DNA of 49,360 nucleotides from Oscillospiraceae bacterium (GTDB lineage: Bacteria > Bacillota > Clostridia > Oscillospirales > Ruminococcaceae), in the NCBI GenBank assembly GCA_021769725.1, contig JAETSI010000022.1, forward strand, positions 1 to 49,360, given 5' to 3'. Below the pieces are notes generated by a model. That model saw only the letters and a program-made list of their open reading frames with translations, was not told where the DNA came from and did no database searches. The translations under genes were made by a program, and so were the position numbers. Position 1 is the stretch's first letter. Every line of letters starts with the position of its first letter. Shown piece by piece: positions 23,023 through 32,159 of this stretch.

Positions 23023-25512
23023 ATGATAAGCAAAAAGAACAAGGCTCTCGTTGCCGGAATTCTCGCAGCTGCTACTTCTGCTTCCGCTATAATGCCTGCA
23101 ATGGGTTCAGCAGCAGATTCAAATCCGTACGCTTCAGAGAACAACGCTAATGAAAGCTATGCTGCAATGTTCAGCTCACTTTATGACGACGTCATCACAA
23201 ACGGTCAGCAGAGCGGCTATCTCAGCTCACAGAACAACGGCGGCGATTCATTCGGAATTCCTTACCACGCAATCGAAACTGTTGTTGTCGAAGCTCCTGA
23301 TTACGGTCATGAAACAACATCAGAGGCTATGTCCTACATTGCATGGGTAACAGCAATGCACGACGTTCTCGTTCAGCAGAAAAGAATTGACGGTCAAACC
23401 GGCGACCTTGAAAAGGGCTGGAAAACACTGGAAGCTATTATTCCTGGCTGGTCTGAGGCTTCAGGCATCAATAACAGCATAAATTACAAATCGCTCTGGA
23501 CACAGCCCAGACTCAAAGCTGATACAGCAAAGGAACTTGATACTCCTCAGGAATATCCTACTTCTAATGCAGGCGTAGACGCTATCAACCCGCTGTTCGA
23601 TGAATTCAAGTCCACTTACGGCGGTGACAACGGTTACTACCTTATGCACTGGCTGGCTGACGTTGACGACTGGTATGGCTTCGGTGGCGGCAAAGGTCAT
23701 TTTACATTTATCAACACATTCCAGCGTGGCGAGCAGGAGTCCTGTTTTGAAACAGTTCCTCATCCTTGTATCGAAGAACTCAAGTACGGTAACTCCCAGG
23801 ATGGTATCAAGGGCATCTTTAACGGCGTAGGTAATGTTTCTCCTCAGTATGCATTCACAAATGCTCCTGACGCAGAAGATCGTGCTATCCAGGCTATATA
23901 CTTTGCAAACCAGTGGGGCGTTGACTGCGGCGATCTTTCAGGTCTTGCAGGTAAAATGGGCGATCAGTGCCGTAACGATATGTTTGATAAGTACTATCAC
24001 GAGATCGGCTGTCAGAATATTATGTCTTCAGGCTCAGCAGGAACAAAGTCACAGCACTACCTCATGGCTTGGTATACATCATGGGGCGGAGCTCTCGGCA
24101 ACTACGACTGGGCTTGGCAGATCGGCTGCTCACACTCACATCAGTTCTATCAGAATCCTCTTGCTGCTTATGCTCTCGTTACAGACCAGTGGATGAACAG
24201 CGGTATGGCATCCGGTTCACAGGCTACCAGCGACTACAAGGAATCTCTTAAGAGACAGATCGAAATGTACCTCTGGCTTCAGTCTGTTGAAGGTCCTTTC
24301 GCAGGCGGATGTACAAACTCCTACAGAGGACGTTATGAGAAGTACCCGGATGGTTATCCGACATTCTACGACATGGTTTATGTTCCACACCCTGTATATG
24401 CTGACCCAGGTTCAAACCACTGGATCGGTAACCAGGTATGGTCAACACAGCGTCTTGCTGAACTTTATTACTATGTAACAAAGAACGAAGATACTTCAGG
24501 CGTTAAGCCCGCTGGTATGTCTATCGAGGACGCTCTTGATGTTCTTCTTGAAAGATGGATCAGCTGGTTTGAAGAGAATACAAAGTTTGATTACGTTGCA
24601 GAAGACGGTACGTTTATGTCCTATGCTATTCCTTCAAACCTTGACTGGGGTGACAGCGATACAGACTATTCAGTTGCTCCTGACACATGGACAGGTAAGT
24701 ATGATCCTAACGGCAACCAGAAGCTCCACTGCGAGATCACAGGTTACGGTCAGGGAGACGTTGGATGCGTTTCTTCACTCTGTAATACCCTTATTTACTA
24801 CGCTGCTGCTAAGGGTGTTCCTTCTTCTGAGGCTTACGAAGAAACAGCTAAGGACGATTCAGTAGCTGCAAAGGGTCTCCGTCTCGCTAACAAGCTCCTC
24901 TCCGCTCAGTGGAATCAGGGTCGTGATGAAGTTGGTATTGCATTCACAGACCATAACGGAAGTCTGCATAGAGTATTCGATCAGGATGTTTACATTCCTT
25001 CTAACTACAAGGGCGTAATGCCTGATGGTAAATCAAAGCTTGAAAACGGTGCAACGTTTATCTCCATTCGTGAGAAATACCACGAAGATCCTATGTTCCA
25101 GGAACTCGAAAAGGTTTACAACGAAACCGGAGCAACAGATGCATTTGAGTTCAAGCTTCACAGATTCTGGCATATGGGTGATGCTCTTATGGCATACGGC
25201 GGAATGGCACTCCTCTATCCTGATGTTACACCTATCAACGAGGATGAACCGGACAAAGTACTCTGGGGCGATGCAAACTGCGACGGTCAGGTTCTCCTGA
25301 ATGATGCTGTACTCGTAATGCAGGCTATCGGTAACCCGGATGTTTACGGTGAAAACGGTTCAGATCCTTCACATATCACAGCTCAGGGCGTCAAGAACGC
25401 TGACGTTTATGAAAACGGTACACTTCTTACAAACAATGACGCTCTCCAGATCCAGAAGTATCTTGTCAATCTTGTTGCTTCTCTTGATCCCAAGGATTTC
25501 GTTAAGGAATAA
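23023..25512 (+). CDS. Cellulosomal family 48 glycoside hydrolase with dockerin
   Basis: This secreted processive cellulase (reducing-end cellobiohydrolase type), 829 aa, is usually the most abundant enzyme of a clostridial cellulosome. It has a signal peptide to about residue 31 (cleavage after ATSASAIMPAMGSAA). The GH48 catalytic module covers about 40-735 and includes EAPDYGHETTSEA, whose Glu101 aligns by spacing with the proton donor of Cel48F, plus LADVDDWYGFG and FINTFQRGEQES. A dockerin covers about 746-825: the first calcium loop DANCDGQVLLND is canonical; the second (DVYENGTLLTNN) is degenerate. The start at 23023 is chosen because GAGAGGGG precedes it; an upstream in-frame ATG at 23005 overlaps that site. 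Codon use is strongly biased toward abundant-protein codons. No scaffoldin is in the window. Confidence 0.95.
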   Translation: MISKKNKALVAGILAAATSASAIMPAMGSAADSNPYASENNANESYAAMFSSLYDDVITNGQQSGYLSSQNNGGDSFGIPYHAIETVVVEAPDYGHETTSEAMSYIAWVTAMHDVLVQQKRIDGQTGDLEKGWKTLEAIIPGWSEASGINNSINYKSLWTQPRLKADTAKELDTPQEYPTSNAGVDAINPLFDEFKSTYGGDNGYYLMHWLADVDDWYGFGGGKGHFTFINTFQRGEQESCFETVPHPCIEELKYGNSQDGIKGIFNGVGNVSPQYAFTNAPDAEDRAIQAIYFANQWGVDCGDLSGLAGKMGDQCRNDMFDKYYHEIGCQNIMSSGSAGTKSQHYLMAWYTSWGGALGNYDWAWQIGCSHSHQFYQNPLAAYALVTDQWMNSGMASGSQATSDYKESLKRQIEMYLWLQSVEGPFAGGCTNSYRGRYEKYPDGYPTFYDMVYVPHPVYADPGSNHWIGNQVWSTQRLAELYYYVTKNEDTSGVKPAGMSIEDALDVLLERWISWFEENTKFDYVAEDGTFMSYAIPSNLDWGDSDTDYSVAPDTWTGKYDPNGNQKLHCEITGYGQGDVGCVSSLCNTLIYYAAAKGVPSSEAYEETAKDDSVAAKGLRLANKLLSAQWNQGRDEVGIAFTDHNGSLHRVFDQDVYIPSNYKGVMPDGKSKLENGATFISIREKYHEDPMFQELEKVYNETGATDAFEFKLHRFWHMGDALMAYGGMALLYPDVTPINEDEPDKVLWGDANCDGQVLLNDAVLVMQAIGNPDVYGENGSDPSHITAQGVKNADVYENGTLLTNNDALQIQKYLVNLVASLDPKDFVKE

Positions 25513-25524
25513 TCCAATATAACC

Positions 25525-25550
25525 AAAGACGGTGTTTCGGCACCGTCTTT
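25525..25550 (+). terminator. Rho-independent terminator after the GH48 gene
   Basis: AAAGACGGTG (25525-25534) pairs with CACCGTCTTT (25541-25550) around TTTCGG, followed by a T-run. This is a strong classical terminator 13 bp after the stop codon. Confidence 0.9.
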
Positions 25551-25567
25551 TTTTGTTTACAAAAAGC

Positions 25568-25596
25568 TTGCATTTTCAGGAGTTTGGTGATATAAT
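25568..25596 (+). promoter_or_regulatory. sigma-A promoter of the yicC-to-thiN gene run
   Basis: TTGCAT (25568-25573), a 17-bp spacer and TATAAT (25591-25596) lie 57 bp before the yicC start. It is the only clear vegetative promoter I see before the long plus-strand run. Confidence 0.72.
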
Positions 25597-25653
25597 ATAT
25601 ATGTGTACTTATCTGACGTCATAAACGTACTTAAATACGAAGGAGGGCGAAAA

Positions 25654-26532
25654 ATGCTCAGAAGTATGACCGGTTACGGCAGAGCACAGAAAATCCTGAA
25701 CGGAAGGGATATTTCGGTGGAGATCCGCTCGGTAAACCATAGATACTACGAATATACATCCAGAATTCCCAGAACATACAGCTACATCGATGAAAAGCTG
25801 AAATCACTTCTCAAATCAGCAATTTCAAGAGGTAAAGTTGAAGTCTCGGTAACTATAAACAATATTGACGGCAAAGATGCACAGATTGCAATAAACAAAG
25901 GCGTTGCAGAAGGCTATGTTTCGGCACTCAGAAGCATTTCAGAAGAACTCGGTCTGAAAGATGATCTTGTACTTTCAAAGCTTATAAAGATTCCGGATAT
26001 CTTTAATATCCAAAAAACACCGGACGATGAAGAACAAATCTGTGCAGATGTTTCCGAAATAACTTCCGAAGCGCTTGAACGTTTCGTCGCTATGCGTGAA
26101 ACAGAGGGCGAGCGTCTAAAAAGAGATATTCTTGAAAAGGCAGATTTCATAATCGAACGTGTTGGAATGGTAGAGGCTCAGTCCCCTGCTACTGTTGAAG
26201 CCTACAGGAATAAACTATACAAAAAAATCAGCGAAGTACTTGCCGATAAAAATATAGACGAACAGCGCATCATTACCGAAGCTGCTATATTTTCTGAGAA
26301 AATTGCTGTTGACGAGGAGACAGTCCGTCTCAGAAGCCATATCGCACAGCTTCGAGATATTCTTGAATCCGAAGAACCTGTTGGCAGAAAACTGGATTTT
26401 ATTATTCAGGAGATCAACCGTGAAGTCAACACAATAGGTTCAAAAGCTCAGGATCTTAGCATCACCAAAATAGTCGTGGATATGAAATCGGAAATTGAAA
26501 AAATCCGTGAGCAGATCCAGAATGTCGAGTAA
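25654..26532 (+). CDS. yloC: YicC/YloC family endoribonuclease
   Basis: This 292-aa protein begins with the family hallmark MTGYGRA and includes [12 protein letters not shown]. The C-terminal helical part has [22 protein letters not shown], the conserved DUF1732 segment. YicC/YloC proteins are RNA-cleaving enzymes forming hexamers; E. coli YicC is linked to small-RNA turnover. The start at 25654 follows AGGAGGG, and the frame extends further upstream only by chance. It is the first gene of the remA-gmk-rpoZ-priA run, the same order as in Bacillus. Confidence 0.93.
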   Translation: MLRSMTGYGRAQKILNGRDISVEIRSVNHRYYEYTSRIPRTYSYIDEKLKSLLKSAISRGKVEVSVTINNIDGKDAQIAINKGVAEGYVSALRSISEELGLKDDLVLSKLIKIPDIFNIQKTPDDEEQICADVSEITSEALERFVAMRETEGERLKRDILEKADFIIERVGMVEAQSPATVEAYRNKLYKKISEVLADKNIDEQRIITEAAIFSEKIAVDEETVRLRSHIAQLRDILESEEPVGRKLDFIIQEINREVNTIGSKAQDLSITKIVVDMKSEIEKIREQIQNVE

Positions 26533-26536
26533 TGCT

Positions 26537-26794
26537 ATGAAAATGATAAATATAGGCTACGGAAATATGATCTCCCCCGCAAGAATCATTTCGATCGTCA
26601 GCCCTGAATCAGCGCCAATAAAACGCTTGATTCAGGAGGCTCGTGACAGTGGAATGGCTATCGACGCAACATTCGGCAGAAAGACAAGAGCCGTTATAGT
26701 AATGGACAGCGGTCATGTTGTCCTTTCATCCCTTATAACGGACACTCTTGCCGCCAGAATCAACGAAACAGGAGGCATCGACGACAATGAATAA
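26537..26794 (+). CDS. remA: RemA/DUF370 family DNA-binding regulator
   Basis: This 85-aa protein aligns along its length with Bacillus RemA (YlzA), the activator of extracellular-matrix genes. The conserved core [20 protein letters not shown] and [20 protein letters not shown] are seen. RemA oligomers wrap DNA at promoters. The start at 26537 is chosen by alignment to the family (MKMINIG). It sits 4 bp after the yicC stop with only a weak ribosome binding site, so translation may be coupled to yicC. In-frame upstream ATGs at 26522 and 26495 lie within yicC. It overlaps gmk by 8 bp. Confidence 0.92.
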   Translation: MKMINIGYGNMISPARIISIVSPESAPIKRLIQEARDSGMAIDATFGRKTRAVIVMDSGHVVLSSLITDTLAARINETGGIDDNE

Positions 26795-27392
26795 AGGAAA
26801 GCTGATCGTTTTTTCAGCACCATCAGGCTGCGGCAAAGGAACAATGCTTGAAGAAATACTGAAAAACAAAAATTTCAGAACGGCAGTCTCGGCAACTACA
26901 AGAAATCCACGTGAAGGGGAAAAGGACGGTATTTCTTACCATTTTCTCAGCCGTGAGGACTTTGACAGAAAAATAAATGCAGACGAGTTTCTGGAACATG
27001 CAGAATATTGCGGAAACTGTTACGGTACGCTGAAAAGCGAAGTTGACCCTTACCTTGAGCAAGGAATTGATGTTATTCTGGAGATTGAAGTTCAGGGCGC
27101 TATGAAAATAAGAGCTTTGCGCCCAGATGCACTTTTTATGTTTATTGCTCCGCCGTCCGTCAAAGAACTTCGCCGCCGTCTCAACAAAAGAGGAACGGAA
27201 TCCAACGAGGTCATTGAAGAACGTATTTCAAAGGCTTCGGGTGAGATACAACTTGCCGGAAATTATGACTACATTATTGTAAATGACGCTCTGGAGGATG
27301 CTATTGAAGACTTTTTCGCCGTTATTCGTGCCGAAAAGCTGAAAAGTGCTTACTCGGCAGAACTTATAAATAAAATTTTAAATGAGGTGTAA
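26787..27392 (+). CDS. gmk: Guanylate kinase
   Basis: Gmk phosphorylates GMP to GDP. The 201-aa chain has the P-loop APSGCGKGT (11-19), the GMP-binding part [19 protein letters not shown], and the lid region [17 protein letters not shown]. The length is standard. The frame is open from 26748, but the ATG at 26787 is right for the family and has GGAGG about 11 bp upstream inside remA. The two genes overlap, so translation is probably coupled. It is followed 5 bp later by rpoZ, the conserved gmk-rpoZ arrangement. Confidence 0.96.
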   Translation: MNKGKLIVFSAPSGCGKGTMLEEILKNKNFRTAVSATTRNPREGEKDGISYHFLSREDFDRKINADEFLEHAEYCGNCYGTLKSEVDPYLEQGIDVILEIEVQGAMKIRALRPDALFMFIAPPSVKELRRRLNKRGTESNEVIEERISKASGEIQLAGNYDYIIVNDALEDAIEDFFAVIRAEKLKSAYSAELINKILNEV

Positions 27393-27397
27393 TTAAT

Positions 27398-27607
27398 ATG
27401 CTCAGACCAGCTGTAAATCAGATAATTTCAAAAAACGAAAGCTGCTACTCTCTTGTTATCGCCGTTGCAAAACGTGCAAGAGAAATTTCAGAGGAACTTT
27501 ATAAAAATGGTGAAACGCTTGAAGAGAAACCTGTGAAAACTGCTGTCGAGGAAATTGCCAGTGGAAAATGCAAGATAATCAGCACTGCAAATCAAAACGC
27601 CGAGTAA
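27398..27607 (+). CDS. rpoZ: RNA polymerase omega subunit
   Basis: This 69-aa omega subunit helps assemble core polymerase. It has the family pattern at the start, MLRPAVNQIISKNESCYSLV, then VAKRAREISEE and KPVKTAVEEIASGK, where the conserved segment contacts beta-prime. AATGAGGTG lies just before the ATG. Its stop codon TAA shares one base with the ATG of priA (TAATG), which implies coupled translation. Confidence 0.94.
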   Translation: MLRPAVNQIISKNESCYSLVIAVAKRAREISEELYKNGETLEEKPVKTAVEEIASGKCKIISTANQNAE

Positions 27608-30057
27608 TGCCGCTAATCGCCGAAACAGCCGTCAGCGGAACTGCCAGTTCATTTGATAAGCTGTTCAGCTACAGCGTACCTGATAACATGGCAGCAAATA
27701 TTGCCTGCGGATGCAGAGTTCTTGTGCCGTTCGGAAAGGGCGGTAAGCGCAGAATCGGCATTGTTATGAATCTTTCAGAGGGAGAGATGGACGGACTGAA
27801 ATTCGTGATTTCTCTTGCCGATAAAAAACCGATCATCTCAGAAGAACTGGTACAGCTTGCTTTTTATCTCCATGAGCAGACTTTCTGCACCTACTTCGAT
27901 GCAGTAAAAGTCATGCTGCCGCCTGCCATGAGCATTTCTGTCAGAGAAAAATTTTCTCTTGATAAAAGTTTCAGTGATCTTTCCTCACTGTCGAAAAACG
28001 CTGCCGAGCTTCTGAAAAAATTAAAATCTGTCCCGGACGTTAAAGAACTTAATAGTCTCATTGCTGATTATATTGACAAAAACGGCAGAACGCTGATAGA
28101 CGAGCTGCTTGAATCCGAAGCTATAACGTCGGATAATATTTTTCGTCAGGCAGCAGGAGATGCAGCGGTCAGAATGGTGCGGCTTACAGACGAATATCTC
28201 AGTAATCCGGATAAATTCCGACTTACTCCGAAACAGAAAAAAACAGCCGATTTTCTGAGTGAATTCGGTGCGGCTACCGTAAAGGAAGCTGCATATATGT
28301 GCGGTGTTTCGGCAGACGTTATAAAACGTCTCTGTGTCAACGGAGCCGCTGCCGAATACGAAACGGAGGTTCTCAGAAGTGTTCAGGACGGAGCAAATGA
28401 ACGATGCGATCCTGATGATATAACGCTGTCGGAGGAGCAGCAGCATGCTCACGATGCCGTTCTTGCCAGGATCTTCGAGAAAAAATCCGGAACTTTTCTG
28501 CTCCATGGTGTAACAGGCAGCGGAAAAACCTCTGTATTTGAAAAACTTATTTCCGATACGGTAAAACTTGGTCGTCAGGCTATGCTCCTCGTCCCTGAAA
28601 TAGGACTTACACCGCAGGTACTGAGACGGTTCAGATCACTTTTCGGGGAAAGGGTTGCCGTCATTCACAGCGGACTTTCAATGGGACAGCGGCTTGACGA
28701 ATACAAAAGAATAAAACGCAAAGACGCCGATATAGTTATCGGAACAAGGAGTGCGGTGTTTGCTCCTCTTGACAATATCGGACTTATAGTAATCGACGAG
28801 GAGGGTGAACGTTCCTATAAATCGGAAACTGCTCCCCGTTATTCAACCCATGACGTTGCCCGGCAAAGATGTGCCTGTCATAGTGCAGTGCTGCTTCTCG
28901 CATCTGCCACCCCTTCGATAGAAAGCTATTATCTTGCCGAAAAAGGCATATACAAGCTTCTGGAAATGAAGAACCGCTTTCACAGCAATCCTCTTCCGCA
29001 GGTAAATGTTATAGATATGAATATCGAACGCAACGAGGGGAATCCTTCAGAATTCAGCCGGTGTCTTACGGCAGAAATAAACGATAATCTGCAAAAGGGC
29101 GAACAGACGATACTTCTGCTCAATCGCAGAGGATTTCATACCATTGTAAGCTGCTGCGACTGCTATAAGCCAATATATTGCCCTAATTGTTCCGTTCCGC
29201 TGACATATCACAAAAAAAACGACAGGATGATGTGCCACTACTGCGGATACAGCTGCGAACCGGTCACTGCCTGTCCTGTCTGCGGCTCACGGCACTTGAA
29301 AAGCATGGGTTTTGGAACACAGAAGCTGGAGGCAGAACTTAATATGATGTTTCCACAGGCAAGAATTCTGCGTATGGATGCAGACACTGCCTTTTCCCGG
29401 TGTTCCTACGAAAAAAACTTCATGGACTTCCGGAACGGGAAATACGACATAATGATAGGTACGCAGATGATCGGCAAGGGACTTGATTTTCCCGATGTTA
29501 CGCTGGTCGGTGTACTCTCCGTTGACAAAGCTCTCTATGCCGGAGATTTCCGAAGTTATGAACGAACTTTCTCGCTTATAACACAGGTCGTAGGCAGAGG
29601 AGGACGTGGAAAACGTCAGGGAAGAGCAGTACTCCAGACATTCATGCCGGATCATTACGTAATGAATCTGGCTGCGATGCAGGACTACAAAAGCTTCTAC
29701 AGAGAAGAAATTGCCATACGCCGGGCTATGATATTTCCGCCGCTATGCGATATGTGCATACTCTGCTTTTCGTCGGCTGACGAAGCTGCGGTGAAAAGCG
29801 GCACAGACGCCGTTATCGTCCTGATGAACGGAATGCTCAGGGAACTTCAGCCGAAAACTCCGATAAGAGTTCTGGGACCTGTAAAGTGCTCATACGGAAA
29901 AATAAATGGCAAATACAGATACAGGATAATTATAAAATGCAAAAATACTGCCGAAATACGTGGATTCATACGTAATCTCACCGTAAAGGCGGCAAAGATA
30001 AAAGAAATGAAAAAAGTCACGCTCTATGCCGATATGAACGGCGATACGGGTGTATGA
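27607..30057 (+). CDS. priA: Primosomal protein N', replication restart helicase PriA
   Basis: PriA restarts collapsed replication forks and reloads the replicative helicase. The 816-aa chain has an N-terminal DNA-binding domain, Walker A GVTGSGKT (301-308), a Walker B-type motif reading DEEG (397-400) where the family usually has DEEH, a zinc-binding insertion with eight cysteines (CCDC...CPNC, CHYCG...CPVCG) and the helicase motifs GTQMIGKGLDFPDV and QVVGRGGRGKRQG. The start at 27607 overlaps the rpoZ stop; the frame upstream is rpoZ in another phase. The His-to-Gly change in motif II is unusual and could affect coupling of ATP hydrolysis. Confidence 0.95.
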   Translation: MPLIAETAVSGTASSFDKLFSYSVPDNMAANIACGCRVLVPFGKGGKRRIGIVMNLSEGEMDGLKFVISLADKKPIISEELVQLAFYLHEQTFCTYFDAVKVMLPPAMSISVREKFSLDKSFSDLSSLSKNAAELLKKLKSVPDVKELNSLIADYIDKNGRTLIDELLESEAITSDNIFRQAAGDAAVRMVRLTDEYLSNPDKFRLTPKQKKTADFLSEFGAATVKEAAYMCGVSADVIKRLCVNGAAAEYETEVLRSVQDGANERCDPDDITLSEEQQHAHDAVLARIFEKKSGTFLLHGVTGSGKTSVFEKLISDTVKLGRQAMLLVPEIGLTPQVLRRFRSLFGERVAVIHSGLSMGQRLDEYKRIKRKDADIVIGTRSAVFAPLDNIGLIVIDEEGERSYKSETAPRYSTHDVARQRCACHSAVLLLASATPSIESYYLAEKGIYKLLEMKNRFHSNPLPQVNVIDMNIERNEGNPSEFSRCLTAEINDNLQKGEQTILLLNRRGFHTIVSCCDCYKPIYCPNCSVPLTYHKKNDRMMCHYCGYSCEPVTACPVCGSRHLKSMGFGTQKLEAELNMMFPQARILRMDADTAFSRCSYEKNFMDFRNGKYDIMIGTQMIGKGLDFPDVTLVGVLSVDKALYAGDFRSYERTFSLITQVVGRGGRGKRQGRAVLQTFMPDHYVMNLAAMQDYKSFYREEIAIRRAMIFPPLCDMCILCFSSADEAAVKSGTDAVIVLMNGMLRELQPKTPIRVLGPVKCSYGKINGKYRYRIIIKCKNTAEIRGFIRNLTVKAAKIKEMKKVTLYADMNGDTGV

Positions 30058-30076
30058 CAGAAAGGATGATTAAGCA

Positions 30077-30538
30077 ATGGCACTAAGAAAAATTTTGACC
30101 GACAAGGACGAGATGCTTCATAAGGTATGCAAACCCGTTGAAAAATTCGACGAAAAGCTTGCCCAGCTCCTTGACGATATGCACGAGACTCTTGACAAGG
30201 CACAGGGACTTGGTCTCGCCGCTCCCCAGATAGGCATCTGCCGCAGAATATTCATCATGCATCTGGATGAAGGCTCAGTTGAAGCCATAAACCCCGAAGT
30301 GACAAAACGTGAAGGCAAACAGCGTGTCCAGGAGGGATGTCTCTCCTGCCCGAATATCTGGGGATACGTCACACGTCCGATGAAGTGTCACCTCAAAGCT
30401 CAGGATCGCCACGGAAACTGGTTTGAGCGTGATTTCACGGAACTCGGCGCACAATGTACCTGTCATGAAAACGATCACCTTGAAGGTCACGTTTTTACTG
30501 AAATCGTAGAGGAATTTTTCGTTCCCGAGGAGGAATGA
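30077..30538 (+). CDS. def: Peptide deformylase
   Basis: Def removes the formyl group from nascent proteins. All three motifs are present in this 153-aa chain: GLGLAAPQIG (motif 1), EGCLSCP (motif 2, Cys metal ligand) and HENDHLEGH (motif 3, the two His ligands and catalytic Glu). Length and motif 2 (EGCLS) fit the type 1 enzymes. It is placed between priA and fmt as in many Firmicutes, so formylation and deformylation genes are adjacent. Confidence 0.96.
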   Translation: MALRKILTDKDEMLHKVCKPVEKFDEKLAQLLDDMHETLDKAQGLGLAAPQIGICRRIFIMHLDEGSVEAINPEVTKREGKQRVQEGCLSCPNIWGYVTRPMKCHLKAQDRHGNWFERDFTELGAQCTCHENDHLEGHVFTEIVEEFFVPEEE

Positions 30539-30541
30539 TAC

Positions 30542-31480
30542 ATGAAAACAATATTTATGGGAACTCCGGACTTTGCCGTCCCCTGTCTGAAAGCGCTGGC
30601 GGAGAGCAGCCATGAGGTCGCCGCAGTATTTACCCAACCCGATAAACCCAAAGGAAGAGGATACAAAATGATTCCAACCCCCGTTAAGACAGCTGCGCTT
30701 GAATACGGACTTCCAATTTATCAGCCGCTTTCCCTGAGAAAGGGAGAAGACGCAGAAAATGCGACGAAGGTCCTCCGTGAGCTTGCTCCCGATGTAATAG
30801 TCGTTACAGCATATGGTCAGATACTCCCACGTGAGATATTGGAACTTCCTAAATATGGCTGTATTAATATTCACGCATCTCTCCTGCCAAAATACAGAGG
30901 TGCTGCACCAATTAACTGGGTCATTCTGAACGGCGAACGTGAAACGGGAGTAACTTCGATGCAAATGAGCGAAGGTCTTGATACAGGAGATATGCTGATA
31001 AAACGCTCAACTTTTATTGGAGAAAACGAAACCTACCAGGAACTTTACAGCCGTCTGTCAGAAATAGGCGCTGAAGTTCTTACCGAAACGCTTACCGCCA
31101 TTGAAAACGGAACTCTCGTACCTGAAAAACAGGACGATTCACTTTCATGCTACTCCCCTATGATAACTAAAGAAATGAGCTCTTTGGATTTTTCAAAAAC
31201 TGCCGCCGAGGTACACAATACTATCAGAGGCGTTACCGGATTTGCAATTCTCGGCGGTAAAAGACTTAAAGTCTTTGCTTCCATGCTCACCGGAGAATCA
31301 GCCGACAGTGCGGTCAATGGAGAAATCACAGATACAGTTCATTTCGGAGTAAAATGCGGAGACGGAAAAATCATACGCTTCCTTGAAGTCCAGCCTGAGG
31401 GTAAAAAACGCATGAAGGTGCAGGATTTTCTTCGGGGAAATAAACTCACAGCCGGTACTATTTTAAACCAGGAGGTATAA
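30542..31480 (+). CDS. fmt: Methionyl-tRNA formyltransferase
   Basis: Fmt formylates initiator Met-tRNA using 10-formyl-tetrahydrofolate. The 312-aa chain begins MKTIFMGTPDFAVPCLKAL and shows the formyl-folate-binding SLLPKYRGAAPINW and the conserved GLDTGDML. The C-terminal OB-like tRNA-binding domain covers about 205-310. GAGGAGGAATG lies at the end of def, and the ATG follows the def stop by 3 bp. Confidence 0.96.
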   Translation: MKTIFMGTPDFAVPCLKALAESSHEVAAVFTQPDKPKGRGYKMIPTPVKTAALEYGLPIYQPLSLRKGEDAENATKVLRELAPDVIVVTAYGQILPREILELPKYGCINIHASLLPKYRGAAPINWVILNGERETGVTSMQMSEGLDTGDMLIKRSTFIGENETYQELYSRLSEIGAEVLTETLTAIENGTLVPEKQDDSLSCYSPMITKEMSSLDFSKTAAEVHNTIRGVTGFAILGGKRLKVFASMLTGESADSAVNGEITDTVHFGVKCGDGKIIRFLEVQPEGKKRMKVQDFLRGNKLTAGTILNQEV

Positions 31481-31482
31481 TT

Positions 31483-32157
31483 ATGTCATCATCAATTATT
31501 TTCTTAGTCGTAATGCTCATTCTCCCGATCATTGCACAGATCAGAGTAACATCAACATTCAATAAGTACAAGACTGTACACAATTCAAGGGGACTTACAG
31601 CCGATCAGGTCGCAAGACAGATACTTGACAGCAACGGTCTTTACCACATCCGCATTGAAAGAATCAGAGGAAACCTCACCGATCACTTTGATCCTACAGC
31701 AAACGTTATCAGGCTGTCCGACTCAGTTTACGGAAACACTTCTGTTGCTGCTATCGGAGTAGCGGCTCACGAGTGTGGTCACGCCTGCCAGCACGCTCAG
31801 GAATATGCTCCTATCAAGCTCAGGACGGCTATCGTTCCTATCACTAACATCTGCTCAAGGCTCTGGTATATCACATTCCTTATAGGTGTGCTTCTTTTCG
31901 AGGCAATGCCTATGATCGCATGGCTCGGAGTTATCATGTTCTCTGCTGTTGTTCTGTTCCAGTTAGTAACTCTCCCTACTGAGCTTGACGCAAGCGGAAG
32001 AGCTCTCAATACGCTTGAAGCCGACGGTATTCTTGATTACAACGAAGTACCAATGGCAAGAAAGGTTCTCAAGGCTGCTGCTTTCACATATGTGACTGCT
32101 CTTATAACATCAATAATGCAGCTTCTCAGACTTCTTTCAATGTTCAGAGATAAATAA
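31483..32157 (+). CDS. Zinc metallopeptidase, Zn_peptidase_2 (YugP-like)
   Basis: This 224-aa membrane protease of the PF04298 family has an N-terminal helix (about 4-22) and the zinc motif AAHECGHACQHA (His/His with catalytic Glu). Two further membrane helices (about 118-165) follow, then TELDASGRALNTLE, the family's third-ligand region, and a C-terminal hydrophobic stretch. CAGGAGGT precedes the ATG. It lies between fmt and rsmB in Clostridia, a position empty in B. subtilis. The substrate is unknown; a membrane quality-control role is a guess. Confidence 0.9.
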   Translation: MSSSIIFLVVMLILPIIAQIRVTSTFNKYKTVHNSRGLTADQVARQILDSNGLYHIRIERIRGNLTDHFDPTANVIRLSDSVYGNTSVAAIGVAAHECGHACQHAQEYAPIKLRTAIVPITNICSRLWYITFLIGVLLFEAMPMIAWLGVIMFSAVVLFQLVTLPTELDASGRALNTLEADGILDYNEVPMARKVLKAAAFTYVTALITSIMQLLRLLSMFRDK

Positions 32158-32159
32158 TT

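Noticed and set aside
22848..23150. 100-codon frame in the GH48 leader
   Set aside because: Its start lies within the promoter -10 region, it runs into the GH48 signal-peptide region in another phase, and it has no ribosome binding site.
23150..25522. Several 60-120 codon frames on both strands within GH48
   Set aside because: They are shadows produced by the strong codon bias of the cellulase gene; none has a ribosome binding site or recognisable product.
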